Source: Nocardioides sp. J54 (lineage in GTDB: Bacteria; Actinomycetota; Actinomycetes; Propionibacteriales; Nocardioidaceae). From it: a stretch of 64,000 nt of DNA. Both the position numbers and the translations under genes were made by a program. The notes under the pieces are model-generated. The model ran no database searches. It worked only from the letters and a program-made list of their open reading frames with translations, and had not been told where the DNA came from. Positions 52,719 to 60,961 of this stretch are shown here, one piece after another (position 1 is the first letter of the stretch; each line of letters begins with the position of its first letter). The DNA lies in assembly GCF_000519005.1 (NCBI RefSeq), contig NZ_JAER01000001.1:62001-126000 (forward strand), given 5' to 3'.

Positions 52719-54242
52719 TCAGCAGCCGGCGGCGCGGAAGGCGCAGAGGCCGTCGACCACGTCGGAGGCGTCGGTGAGGACCTGCTCGATGACCTCGGTC
52801 TCCCGGCCCTGCGGGTTCCCGCCGTGGCCGGCGCGGGCCTCGACGAGGACGGCGGTGCCGGTGCGGACCACGACGATGGTCTCGCCGAAGGTCGACGGTG
52901 ACCCGTCCAGCTCGTCCCAGCCGAGCACCGCGAACGAGCCGTCGCCGGCGCCGAGGTCCTCGACCTTCCAGTTCGGCGTGTAGCCGTCCTCGCGGACCTC
53001 CTCCACCGGGCACCCGGAGTAGAGGTCGCGCAGCGCCGTGGTCATCGCCGTGGCCTCGGCGACCGTCGCGTAGACGGTCAGCTGCCGGGTCCGGTAGTCC
53101 TCGACGTCCTCCCACCGTGCGGTCAGCCGGTCGGCGTGGTCGAGGTCCGGCTGGTCGGTCCCGCAGGCCGAGAACGCCAGCGGGTCGAGGCCGCGCTCCG
53201 GGCCGGTGAGGCCGTTGCCGGACTCCGCGGTCCCGGGCTCCGGCCAGCCGGAGGCGAGCGGATAGCCGTCGGGGATCCGGACGTCGCCTGCGGCCTGGCC
53301 GTCGCCGTCCTGCCCGTCGCCGTCCTGCCCGTCGCCCTCCGCACCGTCGGTCTGGCCGGGGTCGGCCTGGGCGGTGGCCAGCAGCGAGGCGGCGGGCGGG
53401 ATCATCTGGTTGACCGGCGTGCCGCCCTCCTCGGGCAGGAAGTCGTAGTCCTGTCCGACGATGCGGGAGTCGAGGACGGCGATCCGGTCGCCGACCCGGA
53501 CCAGGCCGGTCTCGGCGAGGTAGGCCTCGTCGAGCTCCGCGTCGGGCACGGGGCCGTACTGGGAGTCGAGGATGACCGCCTCGCTGTCGCCGCCGAGGCC
53601 GGTGTCGGCGTCGTAGGCCTGGTTGTAGCGGTACTCCGGCGTGCCGGCCGCCGTCGCGGCCTCGGTGCAGTCACGGATCCACTCCGCGATGGTGTCGTAG
53701 GCGGCCGATGCGGTGGCCACGTCGGGGAACTGCGCGATCGCCTCGCGGAACCGGTCGCCGGTGACCTCGGGCGGGGTCTCGCCCTCCTCGAGCTGCGCGT
53801 TGCGGAGCTCGAAGTCGCGCTGGACCACGGCCGTCGCGCCGAGGTCGGTGAGGCTCTCCCGGGCGCACATCTGGAAGGGGTCGTCGCCGTCGCCGACGAA
53901 GGTGTCGGTCGCGAACCAGTCGGCGCCGTCGTTGTAGACGGTCTCGGCGTCGCTGAGCAGGTTCGCCTCGCTGATCACGGACGAACCGCCGTCGGGGTCA
54001 CCGGCGACGTGGTCGCCGTTGCGGTCGGCGTCGCCGCCGATGACGGCGAACACGGGGACGCTGACGGCTGCGGCGGCGAGGGCGGCACCGCCCGCCACGA
54101 GGGCGGTACGACGGCGTCGGATCTGGTCGCCGCGGCGCCGTACGTCGGCTGCGGAGAGCGGCATGTCTCCTCCAGGGTTCGCGGCGCCGAAGCCGGCGCC
54201 GAAGCGGGCCAGCTCGTCGATGGGGTCGTGCTGCTCAGGCAT
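52719..54242 (-). CDS. Transmembrane sensor/partner of the ECF sigma factor, two extracytoplasmic lobes
   Basis: 507 residues. The cytoplasmic part (residues 1-45) contains DELARFGAGFGAANPGGDM, a candidate sigma-contacting segment; one helix at about 46-68; then two lobes joined by an acidic GDGQDGDGQDGDGQ-type linker. Lobe 1 (about 80-300) matches the lipoprotein at 51784 (VYNDGADWF, RDFELRN, GGTPVNQMIPP). Lobe 2 has LAFSACGTDQPD, YSGCPVEEV and a C-terminal DGLCAFRAAGC. Start ATG 54242 overlaps the sigma gene by 8 nt. It has no ZAS zinc motif, so its mode of inhibition is unclear. Confidence 0.85.
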   Translation of the reverse strand: MPEQHDPIDELARFGAGFGAANPGGDMPLSAADVRRRGDQIRRRRTALVAGGAALAAAAVSVPVFAVIGGDADRNGDHVAGDPDGGSSVISEANLLSDAETVYNDGADWFATDTFVGDGDDPFQMCARESLTDLGATAVVQRDFELRNAQLEEGETPPEVTGDRFREAIAQFPDVATASAAYDTIAEWIRDCTEAATAAGTPEYRYNQAYDADTGLGGDSEAVILDSQYGPVPDAELDEAYLAETGLVRVGDRIAVLDSRIVGQDYDFLPEEGGTPVNQMIPPAASLLATAQADPGQTDGAEGDGQDGDGQDGDGQAAGDVRIPDGYPLASGWPEPGTAESGNGLTGPERGLDPLAFSACGTDQPDLDHADRLTARWEDVEDYRTRQLTVYATVAEATAMTTALRDLYSGCPVEEVREDGYTPNWKVEDLGAGDGSFAVLGWDELDGSPSTFGETIVVVRTGTAVLVEARAGHGGNPQGRETEVIEQVLTDASDVVDGLCAFRAAGC

Positions 54243-54744
54243 GGGACACCCCTCCTCCGGCGAGCCCGGCGTCGTCGGCGAGCAGCTCCGCGAGGGCTGC
54301 CCGGCCGCGGCTGAGCCGGGCCTTGATGGTTCCTTCGGGAACGCCGACCTCGGCAGCGACCTGCTGCACCGGGAGGTCGGCGATGTGGTGGAGGACCAGC
54401 GCCTGGCGCTGGGCCTCGGGCAGCTGGCGCAGGGCCGCGACGAGCGCGACGTGCGACTCGTCCACCGCGGCCACGGTGCCAGCACCCTGCAGGGCCCGGT
54501 CGGGGGAGCGCTCGCCGCGCTTGCGGCGGCGCCAGCGGCTGACCGCGAGGCGGTAGGCGGTGGTGCGTACCCATGCTTCGGGGTACTCGGCCCGGTCGAG
54601 CTTGCGACGGTGTGCCCAGGCGCGGGCGAACGCCTCCTGGGTGCACTCGGTGGCCTCCTCGAGGTCACCGATCATCGCGTAGACCTGGCCGGTCACCCTG
54701 CGGAACGACGCGGTGTAGAACTCGTCGAATTCGCTGGCCTCCAC
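54235..54744 (-). CDS. ECF RNA polymerase sigma factor
   Basis: 169 residues. Region 2 (EFDEFYTASFRRVTGQVYAM, ATECTQEAFARAWAHRRKLD, PEAWVRTTAYRLAVSRWRRR) and region 4 (LRQLPEAQRQALVLHHIADL, VQQVAAEVGVPEGTIKARLS) are intact with a basic recognition helix. Start GTG 54744 has GAGAGGAGGG upstream. It forms an operon with the partner at 52719. The promoter at 54803-54830 resembles that of the lipoprotein gene at 51784, suggesting autoregulation. Confidence 0.93.
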   Translation of the reverse strand: MEASEFDEFYTASFRRVTGQVYAMIGDLEEATECTQEAFARAWAHRRKLDRAEYPEAWVRTTAYRLAVSRWRRRKRGERSPDRALQGAGTVAAVDESHVALVAALRQLPEAQRQALVLHHIADLPVQQVAAEVGVPEGTIKARLSRGRAALAELLADDAGLAGGGVSHA

Positions 54745-54774
54745 GTCGACCCTCCTCTCGGACCGTCCTGCGCG

Positions 54775-54792
54775 GCCCCCGTCGGCGGGGGC
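54775..54792 (-). promoter_or_regulatory. Hairpin at the 5' end of the ECF operon leader
   Basis: Perfect 7-bp stem (54775-54781 with 54786-54792) immediately after the predicted transcription start. Confidence 0.4.
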
Positions 54793-54802
54793 TGTCAGGG
54801 GG

Positions 54803-54830
54803 TATACGCCCGCTGCCGGGAGCCGGTTGC
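54803..54830 (-). promoter_or_regulatory. ECF-type promoter of the sigma operon
   Basis: Minus-strand GCAACC (54825-54830), 16 nt, CGTATA (54803-54808). The match to the promoter at 52569-52596 supports autoregulation by the encoded sigma factor. Confidence 0.6.
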
Positions 54831-54849
54831 ACCCGATCCGAGGAAATCT

Positions 54850-56790
54850 CTACCCGCTGTAGGGCTTCATCGCGCGCAACCTGTCCAGGGCGCGCTCGGC
54901 GAGGGCCACGAAGTCGTCGTCGGCGATCCGGGCGCGGGGTGCGGCGACGTAGACCACGACTGCGAGGGCGGTGCCGCTGCGGACCACCGCGACGTCGTAC
55001 TCCACGGTGCGGTCGCCGGGCAGGGCGGTGCTGAGGTGCCAGGCCGACAGGGACGTGGTCCGCGTGTCGCGGGAGGCGATCTCGTCGACCTCGGTGCCCG
55101 CGGTGGCGTCGGTGTCGGGGCACGCTGCCACCTGCTCGCGGAACCGGGCCACGAACGCACGGGCGGCCCGCGGCGGGAGGGTGCCGACGGTCTCGGTGAG
55201 GCCGACCTCGGGCGGCAGCTTCGCCGCGCTCAGCACGAACGTGCGGAACCGGTTGCCCTGGATCTTGCGGTCCCGGAAGGAGCCGAAGAGGTGGACGGTG
55301 GCGCAGCCGATCGCGCCGGAGTCGATCCGGTCCTCCTTGAGGGCCGCCGGCGGGGTCCCGACCCACGGCCCCTGGTCGGTGTTGAGCGGCGGCAGGTCGA
55401 TCTCGGACAGCATCCAGCGGACCTTGCCGACGGGGTACGCCGCCCGGTCGACCACCTTGGGCCGGGCCGGCGCGCAGCCACCGCCGTCGGCGAGCGGGCA
55501 GAGCCGCCCGACCGCGGAGGCGACGAGGCGGGCCACCCCGCGACGGTCGGCCCTGTCCACGGGGACCCGGGTGGTCAGCGAGGTCGCCGTGGTGAACAGG
55601 CCGGTCCGGGCGAGCGCGACGACGTGGACCAGGCGGGAGTCGCGCGGGCGCAGCACGACGAGGGACGCCTCGTCGCCGACACCGGGCAGGTCGGCGGTGC
55701 TGACCAGCTGGACCCGCGGCACGGTGGCGTCCTCGTCCTCCGGGGTGGGGCAGCTCGTGAGCCAGGTGAGGGTACGGCGGTAGGTGCCGGTCGCGCGGCG
55801 CTCGTTCATCGACGCCTCGGCGAACTGCACGACCGCCCGGGCGGGCTTCACGCCCGGGGTGCGGAAGGTGCGCACCCAGGCGGCGGTGCCGCGCGGGTCG
55901 GCGTACCGGTCCGCCTGGCAGGGGAGGACCCGGCCGTTCCCGGTCGAGTTGTCGCTGGTCGCGCCCTGGCGCCAGCCGCGGCCGCGGAGCACCTCCCGGA
56001 CGGCGTCGACCGGCAGCAGCGCGGTGTCGGGCAGCGTGGTGACGGCGGGCCCGGCCCCCGGCGGGGCACCGGACGGCGTCGGGAGCGGCTCGCGGTGCAG
56101 GGACGGTCGGACGCCGGTCGCGTCGGTGGCGACGGCGCCGCCGGCCACGAGCGCGACCACCGCGGCGGTGGCACCGATGACGGTGTGCGCACGGCGGCGG
56201 GCGCTGCCGGCGCGGCGGATGATCGTGACCCGCGGCCAGGCGACGGCCCGCGTGACCGATGCCAGCGAGCTCAGCGACAGCGGGATCGCGGAGGTCGGGA
56301 TGCCCAGCTGCATCGCGAACTGCGCCGCGCCGAGCTGCAGCTCGCGCTCGGCGGCCTCGAGCGGCAGGCCGACCTCCTGGGCCATCTCCTCCATCGTGAC
56401 CGCCGCCAGCTGGGTCAGCAGCAGCGCCTTGCGCTGGGGGAGGGGCAGGGCCGCCACCGCGTCGAGCACGGAGCGCACCTCGGCGTCGAGGTCCTTCTTG
56501 CGGTGGAACGGCCGCGTGCTGTTGCGGCGCAGCGCCTTGCGCCACGCGTTGGGTCGCACCGCCATCTCCGGGTCGTCGAGGCGTGACGTCTTGCGCCAGT
56601 GGTGCCAGGCGACGACGAACGCCTCCCGCACGGCGGCCCGGGCCACGGCCAGGTCACCGGTGAGCGCGAAGGTCTGCAGCAGCAGCCGGTCGCGGGTGTC
56701 CTTGTAGAAGGCGTCGAAGCTGGTCGCGAGGTCCGCCGTCATCACGTACCCGTGCTCGGGTGAGGGCGTGCGGTCGAGCGGCTCGGTCAT
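54850..56790 (-). CDS. Membrane-tethered sigma-70-like protein with extracytoplasmic domain
   Basis: 646 residues. The N-terminus has ECF region 2-like (SFDAFYKDTRDRLLLQTFAL, AVREAFVVAWHHWRK, residues about 24-90) and region 4-like (VAALPLPQRKALLLTQLAAV, TMEEMAQEVGLPLEAAEREL, about 105-155) segments. The recognition helix lacks the usual Arg/Lys residues, so DNA binding is doubtful. One membrane helix follows at 202-222, then a 420-residue extracytoplasmic domain with several Cys pairs (LPCQAD, TSCPTP, RLCPLA, GGCAPA, IGCATV). ATG 56790 is used; MTADL 16 codons on is an alternative start. It stands alone, 105 nt upstream of the ECF operon on the same strand. Confidence 0.82.
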   Translation of the reverse strand: MTEPLDRTPSPEHGYVMTADLATSFDAFYKDTRDRLLLQTFALTGDLAVARAAVREAFVVAWHHWRKTSRLDDPEMAVRPNAWRKALRRNSTRPFHRKKDLDAEVRSVLDAVAALPLPQRKALLLTQLAAVTMEEMAQEVGLPLEAAERELQLGAAQFAMQLGIPTSAIPLSLSSLASVTRAVAWPRVTIIRRAGSARRRAHTVIGATAAVVALVAGGAVATDATGVRPSLHREPLPTPSGAPPGAGPAVTTLPDTALLPVDAVREVLRGRGWRQGATSDNSTGNGRVLPCQADRYADPRGTAAWVRTFRTPGVKPARAVVQFAEASMNERRATGTYRRTLTWLTSCPTPEDEDATVPRVQLVSTADLPGVGDEASLVVLRPRDSRLVHVVALARTGLFTTATSLTTRVPVDRADRRGVARLVASAVGRLCPLADGGGCAPARPKVVDRAAYPVGKVRWMLSEIDLPPLNTDQGPWVGTPPAALKEDRIDSGAIGCATVHLFGSFRDRKIQGNRFRTFVLSAAKLPPEVGLTETVGTLPPRAARAFVARFREQVAACPDTDATAGTEVDEIASRDTRTTSLSAWHLSTALPGDRTVEYDVAVVRSGTALAVVVYVAAPRARIADDDFVALAERALDRLRAMKPYSG

Positions 56791-56963
56791 GGCCGGACCA
56801 CCGTACGACGTCGGCGGGAATCCTCACGACCGGGTCCGGGACCGAGTCCTGGCAGCCGTCGTACCGGCGCCGGGGCACTGTGACGGGGATCAGGTCCCGA
56901 ACCGGGGTGCCGTCGGCGTGCCTGCCCGTCCCGGCGCCGTGGCGGCGTGAAGATGGACGGACC

Positions 56964-58283
56964 ATGACGTCGCTCCAGGACCCCGCGGTGCGCCGTGCCG
57001 CCGGACGCAACGGCAAGGGCACGGCCCGCAGCGACGCCGAGCTGCGCCACGAGCTGGCCACCAGCCGTCCGCTGGTGCCCACCGCGACCCTCGGTGGTGC
57101 CGTCGCCGCCGGCGGCCCGCTGCTGGTGTGCATGGCCCTCGCGGTCGTCGGCTGGTTCCTCACCGACGCCGGCGCCGACGGCAGCCCGAGCGGGGCGCTG
57201 CGCGTCGGCGCGCACGGCTGGCTGGTCGCGCACGGCTCGACCGTCGCCGTGGAGGGCATCCGGATCACCGCGATCCCGCTCGGCCTGACCCTCGCCTGCG
57301 CCTGGGCGGCGTGGCGGGTCGGCCACCGGGTGGGAGAGTCGGTCTCCGGGCACGGCCCCGACGCCGACCGGATCGCCGACGGCGCCCGCGACTGGACCGT
57401 CCCGCTCGCGGCGAGCCTGTTCGCGCTCGGGTACGCCGTGGTCGCGGTCGTCACCGGCGCGGTCGCCGCCACGCCCGCGTCCTCCCCGGCCCAGGCGCCC
57501 GTCGTGCTGTGGTCGGTCGTGCTCGCCGGGCTGGTGGGCGGCGCCGCCGTCGCGTTCGGCTCCGGGCGCGCCGCGATCTGGCTGCCGCTCGTCCCCGCCG
57601 CCGTCCGCGACGCCGCGCTCGTGGCCCGCCGGATCCTCGGGCTGTGGGTGGCGATCAGCCTGCTGGCGCTCGCGGCCGCCTTCGTCCTCGACTTCTCCAC
57701 GGCCGCCAACGTCGTGTCCCAGCTGCACGCCGACGCCGGCGCCGTGACGCTCATGCTCGTCGTCACGCTGCTGGTGCTGCCGAACGCGGTGCTCTTCTCC
57801 AGCTCCTACCTGCTCGGCCCCGGGTTCACCGTCGGCACCGGCACCACCGTGTCCACCAGCGCCGTCGTGCTCGGCCCGCTGCCGATGTTCCCCCTGCTCG
57901 CCGCCCTGCCCGACCAGGGCGTGCAGCCGTGGTGGACCGAGTGGCTCATGCTCACCCCGGTCCTGCTCGCCGCACTCGTCGCCGCGAAGGTCCAGCGCGA
58001 CCGCCCCGTCCTCGGGTGGGACCAGGCCGCCATCCGCGGTTGCGCCGGCGGCATCCTCGCCGGCGTCGGCCTCGCCGTCCTCACCGCCCTCGCCGGCGGA
58101 GCCGTCGGCCCCGGCCGGATGGCCCACGTCGGCCCCTACACCTTCGAGGTCCTGCTCCACGCCATCACCTCCTTCGGCATCGGCGGCCTCGCCGGCGCCG
58201 TCCTGGTGTGCTGGTGGCAGCGGGACGGCGACGGGTGGCTGCGGACGCGGCTCGGAGTGCTGCGGGAGCGGGTGCGGCGGTAG
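56964..58283 (+). CDS. perM: DUF6350/PerM-like integral membrane protein
   Basis: 439 residues with ten or more hydrophobic helices. By position and topology it corresponds to PerM of M. tuberculosis (Rv0955, DUF6350), an envelope/cell-division membrane protein needed in acid and chronic infection. Internal landmarks are VGGAAVAFGSGRAAIWLPLV, AVLFSSSYLLGPGFTVGTGT and the closing HAITSFGIGGLAGAVLVCWW. Directly upstream of purN, as in mycobacteria. No SD or close hexamer was found at ATG 56964; alternative starts are possible. Confidence 0.85.
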   Translation: MTSLQDPAVRRAAGRNGKGTARSDAELRHELATSRPLVPTATLGGAVAAGGPLLVCMALAVVGWFLTDAGADGSPSGALRVGAHGWLVAHGSTVAVEGIRITAIPLGLTLACAWAAWRVGHRVGESVSGHGPDADRIADGARDWTVPLAASLFALGYAVVAVVTGAVAATPASSPAQAPVVLWSVVLAGLVGGAAVAFGSGRAAIWLPLVPAAVRDAALVARRILGLWVAISLLALAAAFVLDFSTAANVVSQLHADAGAVTLMLVVTLLVLPNAVLFSSSYLLGPGFTVGTGTTVSTSAVVLGPLPMFPLLAALPDQGVQPWWTEWLMLTPVLLAALVAAKVQRDRPVLGWDQAAIRGCAGGILAGVGLAVLTALAGGAVGPGRMAHVGPYTFEVLLHAITSFGIGGLAGAVLVCWWQRDGDGWLRTRLGVLRERVRR

Positions 58284-58286
58284 GCC

Positions 58287-58451
58287 GGGAATCACCGCCT
58301 GGGCGGTGATTCCCGAACTTGTTGACTGCTGCAGCGGCCAACAAGTCCGAGTAACGGCCACCAAGTGGGACCGGGGCTCGGCGCGGCGGCTCGGGAATCG
58401 CCTCCTCAGAGGTGATTCCCACACTTCCTGACCGTTGCAACGGCCAGGAAG
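58287..58451. repeat. Palindromic repeat module between perM and purN
   Basis: A 13-bp near-palindrome (58287-58299 with 58302-58314) is followed by ACTTGTTG and CCAACAAGT arms. The 80 nt 58287-58366 match 62391-62470 with eight differences. A second, shifted module (58393-58451) carries GGGAATC/GATTCCC and CTTCCTG/CAGGAAG arms. Confidence 0.85.
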
Positions 58452-58505
58452 CAGCAGGGACGGTCAGGAGGTGCGGCCGTCGGTGGTGGCCCGGCCCGCC
58501 CGTCC

Positions 58506-58511
58506 TAGACT
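58506..58511 (+). promoter_or_regulatory. Leaderless-type -10 hexamer of purN
   Basis: TAGACT, 7 nt before GTG 58519. Confidence 0.5.
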
Positions 58512-58518
58512 TCCGCCC

Positions 58519-59133
58519 GTGCCCGCACCCGCCCGCCTCGTCGTCCTCGTGTCGGGCTCCGGCACCAACCTCCAGGCGATCCTCGACGCCAGTGCCGACC
58601 CGGCGTACGGCGCCCGCGTGGTCGCCGTCGGCGCGGACCGCGACGACATCGAGGGGCTGCGTCGTGCCGAGCGTGCCGGCGTACCGACCTTCGTCACGAA
58701 GGTGAAGGACCACCCGACCCGCGAGGACTGGGACCGTGCCCTCGCCGCCGAGGTCGCCGCGCACGAGCCCGACCTGGTCGTGCTCGCCGGGTTCATGAAG
58801 CTCGTGGGGGAGTCCTTCCTCGACGCGTTCGGCGGGCGCACCGTCAACACCCACCCGGCGCTGTCGCCGTCGTTCCCGGGCATGCACGGCCCCCGCGACG
58901 CGCTGGAGTACGGCGTCAAGGTCACCGGCGCCACCCTGTTCGTCGTCGACGCCGGGGTCGACACCGGCGCGATCGTGGCCCAGGCCGTCGTCCCGGTCGA
59001 GGACGACGACACCGTGGAGTCGCTGCACGAGCGGATCAAGGTGGCCGAGCGGGCCATGCTCGTCGACTCGGTCGGGCGGATGGCCCGGGAGGGCTTCACC
59101 GTCGACGGCCGTCGGGTTCGCCTCGGCGGCTGA
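58519..59133 (+). CDS. purN: Phosphoribosylglycinamide formyltransferase
   Basis: 204 residues. Transfers a formyl group from 10-formyl-THF to GAR in purine synthesis. The phosphate loop is SGSGTNLQA near residues 12-20. Catalytic residues are Asn110 and His112 in VNTHPALSPSFPG and Asp148 in DAGVDTG, equivalent to E. coli Asn106, His108 and Asp144. GTG 58519 is chosen because it begins the fold and has TAGACT 7 nt upstream. Confidence 0.96.
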   Translation: MPAPARLVVLVSGSGTNLQAILDASADPAYGARVVAVGADRDDIEGLRRAERAGVPTFVTKVKDHPTREDWDRALAAEVAAHEPDLVVLAGFMKLVGESFLDAFGGRTVNTHPALSPSFPGMHGPRDALEYGVKVTGATLFVVDAGVDTGAIVAQAVVPVEDDDTVESLHERIKVAERAMLVDSVGRMAREGFTVDGRRVRLGG

Positions 59134-59146
59134 GCGGCCGTAGAAT
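59118..59146 (+). promoter_or_regulatory. Promoter of the purH riboswitch leader
   Basis: TTCGCC (59118-59123), 17 nt, TAGAAT (59141-59146). Start of transcription is predicted at 59153-59154, exactly the 5' end of the riboswitch. The -35 overlaps the last codons of purN. Confidence 0.55.
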
Positions 59147-59152
59147 CGGCGG

Positions 59153-59218
59153 CACACGACTGGCGCAGGTGGGTCACCACCAGGGAGTGACGAGTCGGCA
59201 TCGATCGCCTGGGTGCCC
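59153..59218 (+). ncRNA. ZTP riboswitch (pfl motif) controlling purH
   Basis: All core elements of the ZTP/ZMP-sensing riboswitch are visible. P1 CGACT (59157-59161) pairs with AGTCG (59193-59197); the invariant TGGCG follows; hairpin GGTGG-GTCA-CCACC is at 59168-59181; AGGGAG follows; and the distal CGCCTGGGTG at 59206-59215 lets CGCC pair with GGCG as the known pseudoknot. ZTP/ZMP is the AICAR nucleotide used by PurH, so the gene context fits. The expression platform is in 59219-59263; a small GAGG/CCTC stem just before the ATG could mask the ribosome site. Confidence 0.93.
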
Positions 59219-59263
59219 TCATCGAGATCACCGACCGATGAGTCCACCCTGAGGAGCCCCTCG

Positions 59264-60853
59264 ATGTCTGCCACGCCCGACCGGATCGAGATCAAGCGCG
59301 CGCTGGTCTCCGTCTTCGACAAGACCGGCCTCGACGAGCTCGTGACGGGCCTGGCCGCCGCCGGCGTCGAGCTGGTCTCCACCGGCGGCTCCGCCGCCCT
59401 CATCGAGTCCCTCGGCCTGCCGGTCACGAAGGTCGAGGACCTGACCGGGTTCCCCGAGTGCCTCGATGGCCGCGTGAAGACGCTGCACCCGCGCGTGCAC
59501 GCCGGCATCCTCGCCGACCGCCGCCTGCCCGAGCACGTCTCCCAGCTCGAGCAGCTCGACGTCGCGCCCTTCGACCTGGTCGTCGTCAACCTCTACCCGT
59601 TCGCCGCCACGGTCGCCTCCGGCGCCGGCGTGGACGACTGCATCGAGAAGATCGACATCGGTGGCCCCTCCATGGTCCGGGCCGCGGCGAAGAACCACCC
59701 CTCCGTCGCGATCGTCACCGACGGTGCCGACTACGCCCGCGCCCTCGACGCCGCCCGCAACGGCGGCTTCACCTACGCCGAGCGCAAGGAGCTCGCCGCC
59801 AAGGCGTTCGTGCACACCGCGACGTACGACGTCCAGGTCGCCTCCTGGATGGGCAGCGTGCTGACCGACACCTCCGAGGGCACCGGCTTCCCGGCGTGGA
59901 TCGGCGGCACCTACGACAAGTCCGCCACGCTGCGCTACGGCGAGAACCCGCACCAGCCGGCGGCCCTCTACACCGCCGGCGCCGGCAACGGCGGCCTGGC
60001 CGCCGCCGAGCAGCTGCACGGCAAGGAGATGTCCTACAACAACTACGTCGACACCGACGCGGCCCGCCGCGCGGCGTACGACCACGGCGACCAGCCGACC
60101 GTCGCGATCATCAAGCACGCCAACCCGTGCGGCATCGCGGTCGGCGCCGACGTCGCCGAGGCCCACCGCCGTGCGCACGAGTGCGACCCGGTCTCCGCGT
60201 TCGGTGGCGTCATCGCCACCAACGTGCCCGTCTCGGTCGAGATGGCGCGCCAGGTCGCCGAGATCTTCACCGAGGTCATCGTGGCGCCGGGGTACGACGA
60301 GGGCGCGGTCGAGGTCCTCCAGGGCAAGAAGAACATCCGGATCCTCGTGGCCGAGCCGCTGACCGCCGGTGGTGTCGAGACCCGCCCGATCAGCGGTGGC
60401 CTGCTCGTGCAGCACGTCGACCAGTTCCAGGCCGAGGGCGACGACCCGGCCGGCTGGACGCTGGCCACCGGCGACGCGGCCGACGAGCAGACCCTCGCCG
60501 ACCTCGCCTTCGCCTGGCGTGCGGTCCGGGCCGCGAAGTCCAACGCCATCCTGCTGGCGAAGGACGGCGGCGCCGTCGGCATCGGCATGGGCCAGGTCAA
60601 CCGTGTCGACTCCTGCAAGCTCGCCGTCGAGCGCGCCAACACCCTCGTCGAGGGCCAGGAGCGTGCCCGCGGTGCGGTGGCCGCCTCCGACGCGTTCTTC
60701 CCGTTCGCCGACGGCCCGCAGATCCTCATCGACGCCGGCGTGAAGGCGATCGTGCAGCCGGGCGGCTCGGTGCGCGACGAGGAGACCATCGCAGCCTGCG
60801 CCGCGGCCGGGGTGACGATGTACTTCACCGGCACCCGCCACTTCTTCCACTGA
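59264..60853 (+). CDS. purH: Bifunctional AICAR formyltransferase/IMP cyclohydrolase
   Basis: 529 residues catalysing the last two steps of IMP synthesis. The N-terminal MGS-like cyclohydrolase domain ([23 protein letters not shown]-type loop, [13 protein letters not shown]) is followed by the transformylase with the paired lysine/histidine motif IIKHANPCG and the closing [18 protein letters not shown] lies 8 nt before ATG 59264. Regulated by a ZTP riboswitch immediately upstream. Confidence 0.98.
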   Translation: MSATPDRIEIKRALVSVFDKTGLDELVTGLAAAGVELVSTGGSAALIESLGLPVTKVEDLTGFPECLDGRVKTLHPRVHAGILADRRLPEHVSQLEQLDVAPFDLVVVNLYPFAATVASGAGVDDCIEKIDIGGPSMVRAAAKNHPSVAIVTDGADYARALDAARNGGFTYAERKELAAKAFVHTATYDVQVASWMGSVLTDTSEGTGFPAWIGGTYDKSATLRYGENPHQPAALYTAGAGNGGLAAAEQLHGKEMSYNNYVDTDAARRAAYDHGDQPTVAIIKHANPCGIAVGADVAEAHRRAHECDPVSAFGGVIATNVPVSVEMARQVAEIFTEVIVAPGYDEGAVEVLQGKKNIRILVAEPLTAGGVETRPISGGLLVQHVDQFQAEGDDPAGWTLATGDAADEQTLADLAFAWRAVRAAKSNAILLAKDGGAVGIGMGQVNRVDSCKLAVERANTLVEGQERARGAVAASDAFFPFADGPQILIDAGVKAIVQPGGSVRDEETIAACAAAGVTMYFTGTRHFFH

Positions 60854-60900
60854 GCCGGACCGAGCGAGCCATGTCGCCCGTCACGTCCGGCCGGTCCGGC
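60854..60900 (+). terminator. Weak 8-bp stem after purH
   Basis: GCCGGACC at 60854-60861 pairs with GGTCCGGC at 60893-60900 across a 31-nt loop. It may be a terminator or pause; support is limited. Confidence 0.3.
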
Positions 60901-60961
60901 GGCACGGGCGCGTCCTGCTCCGACCTGACCCCGACCTGACCGATCTGGAAGGATCAACGAC

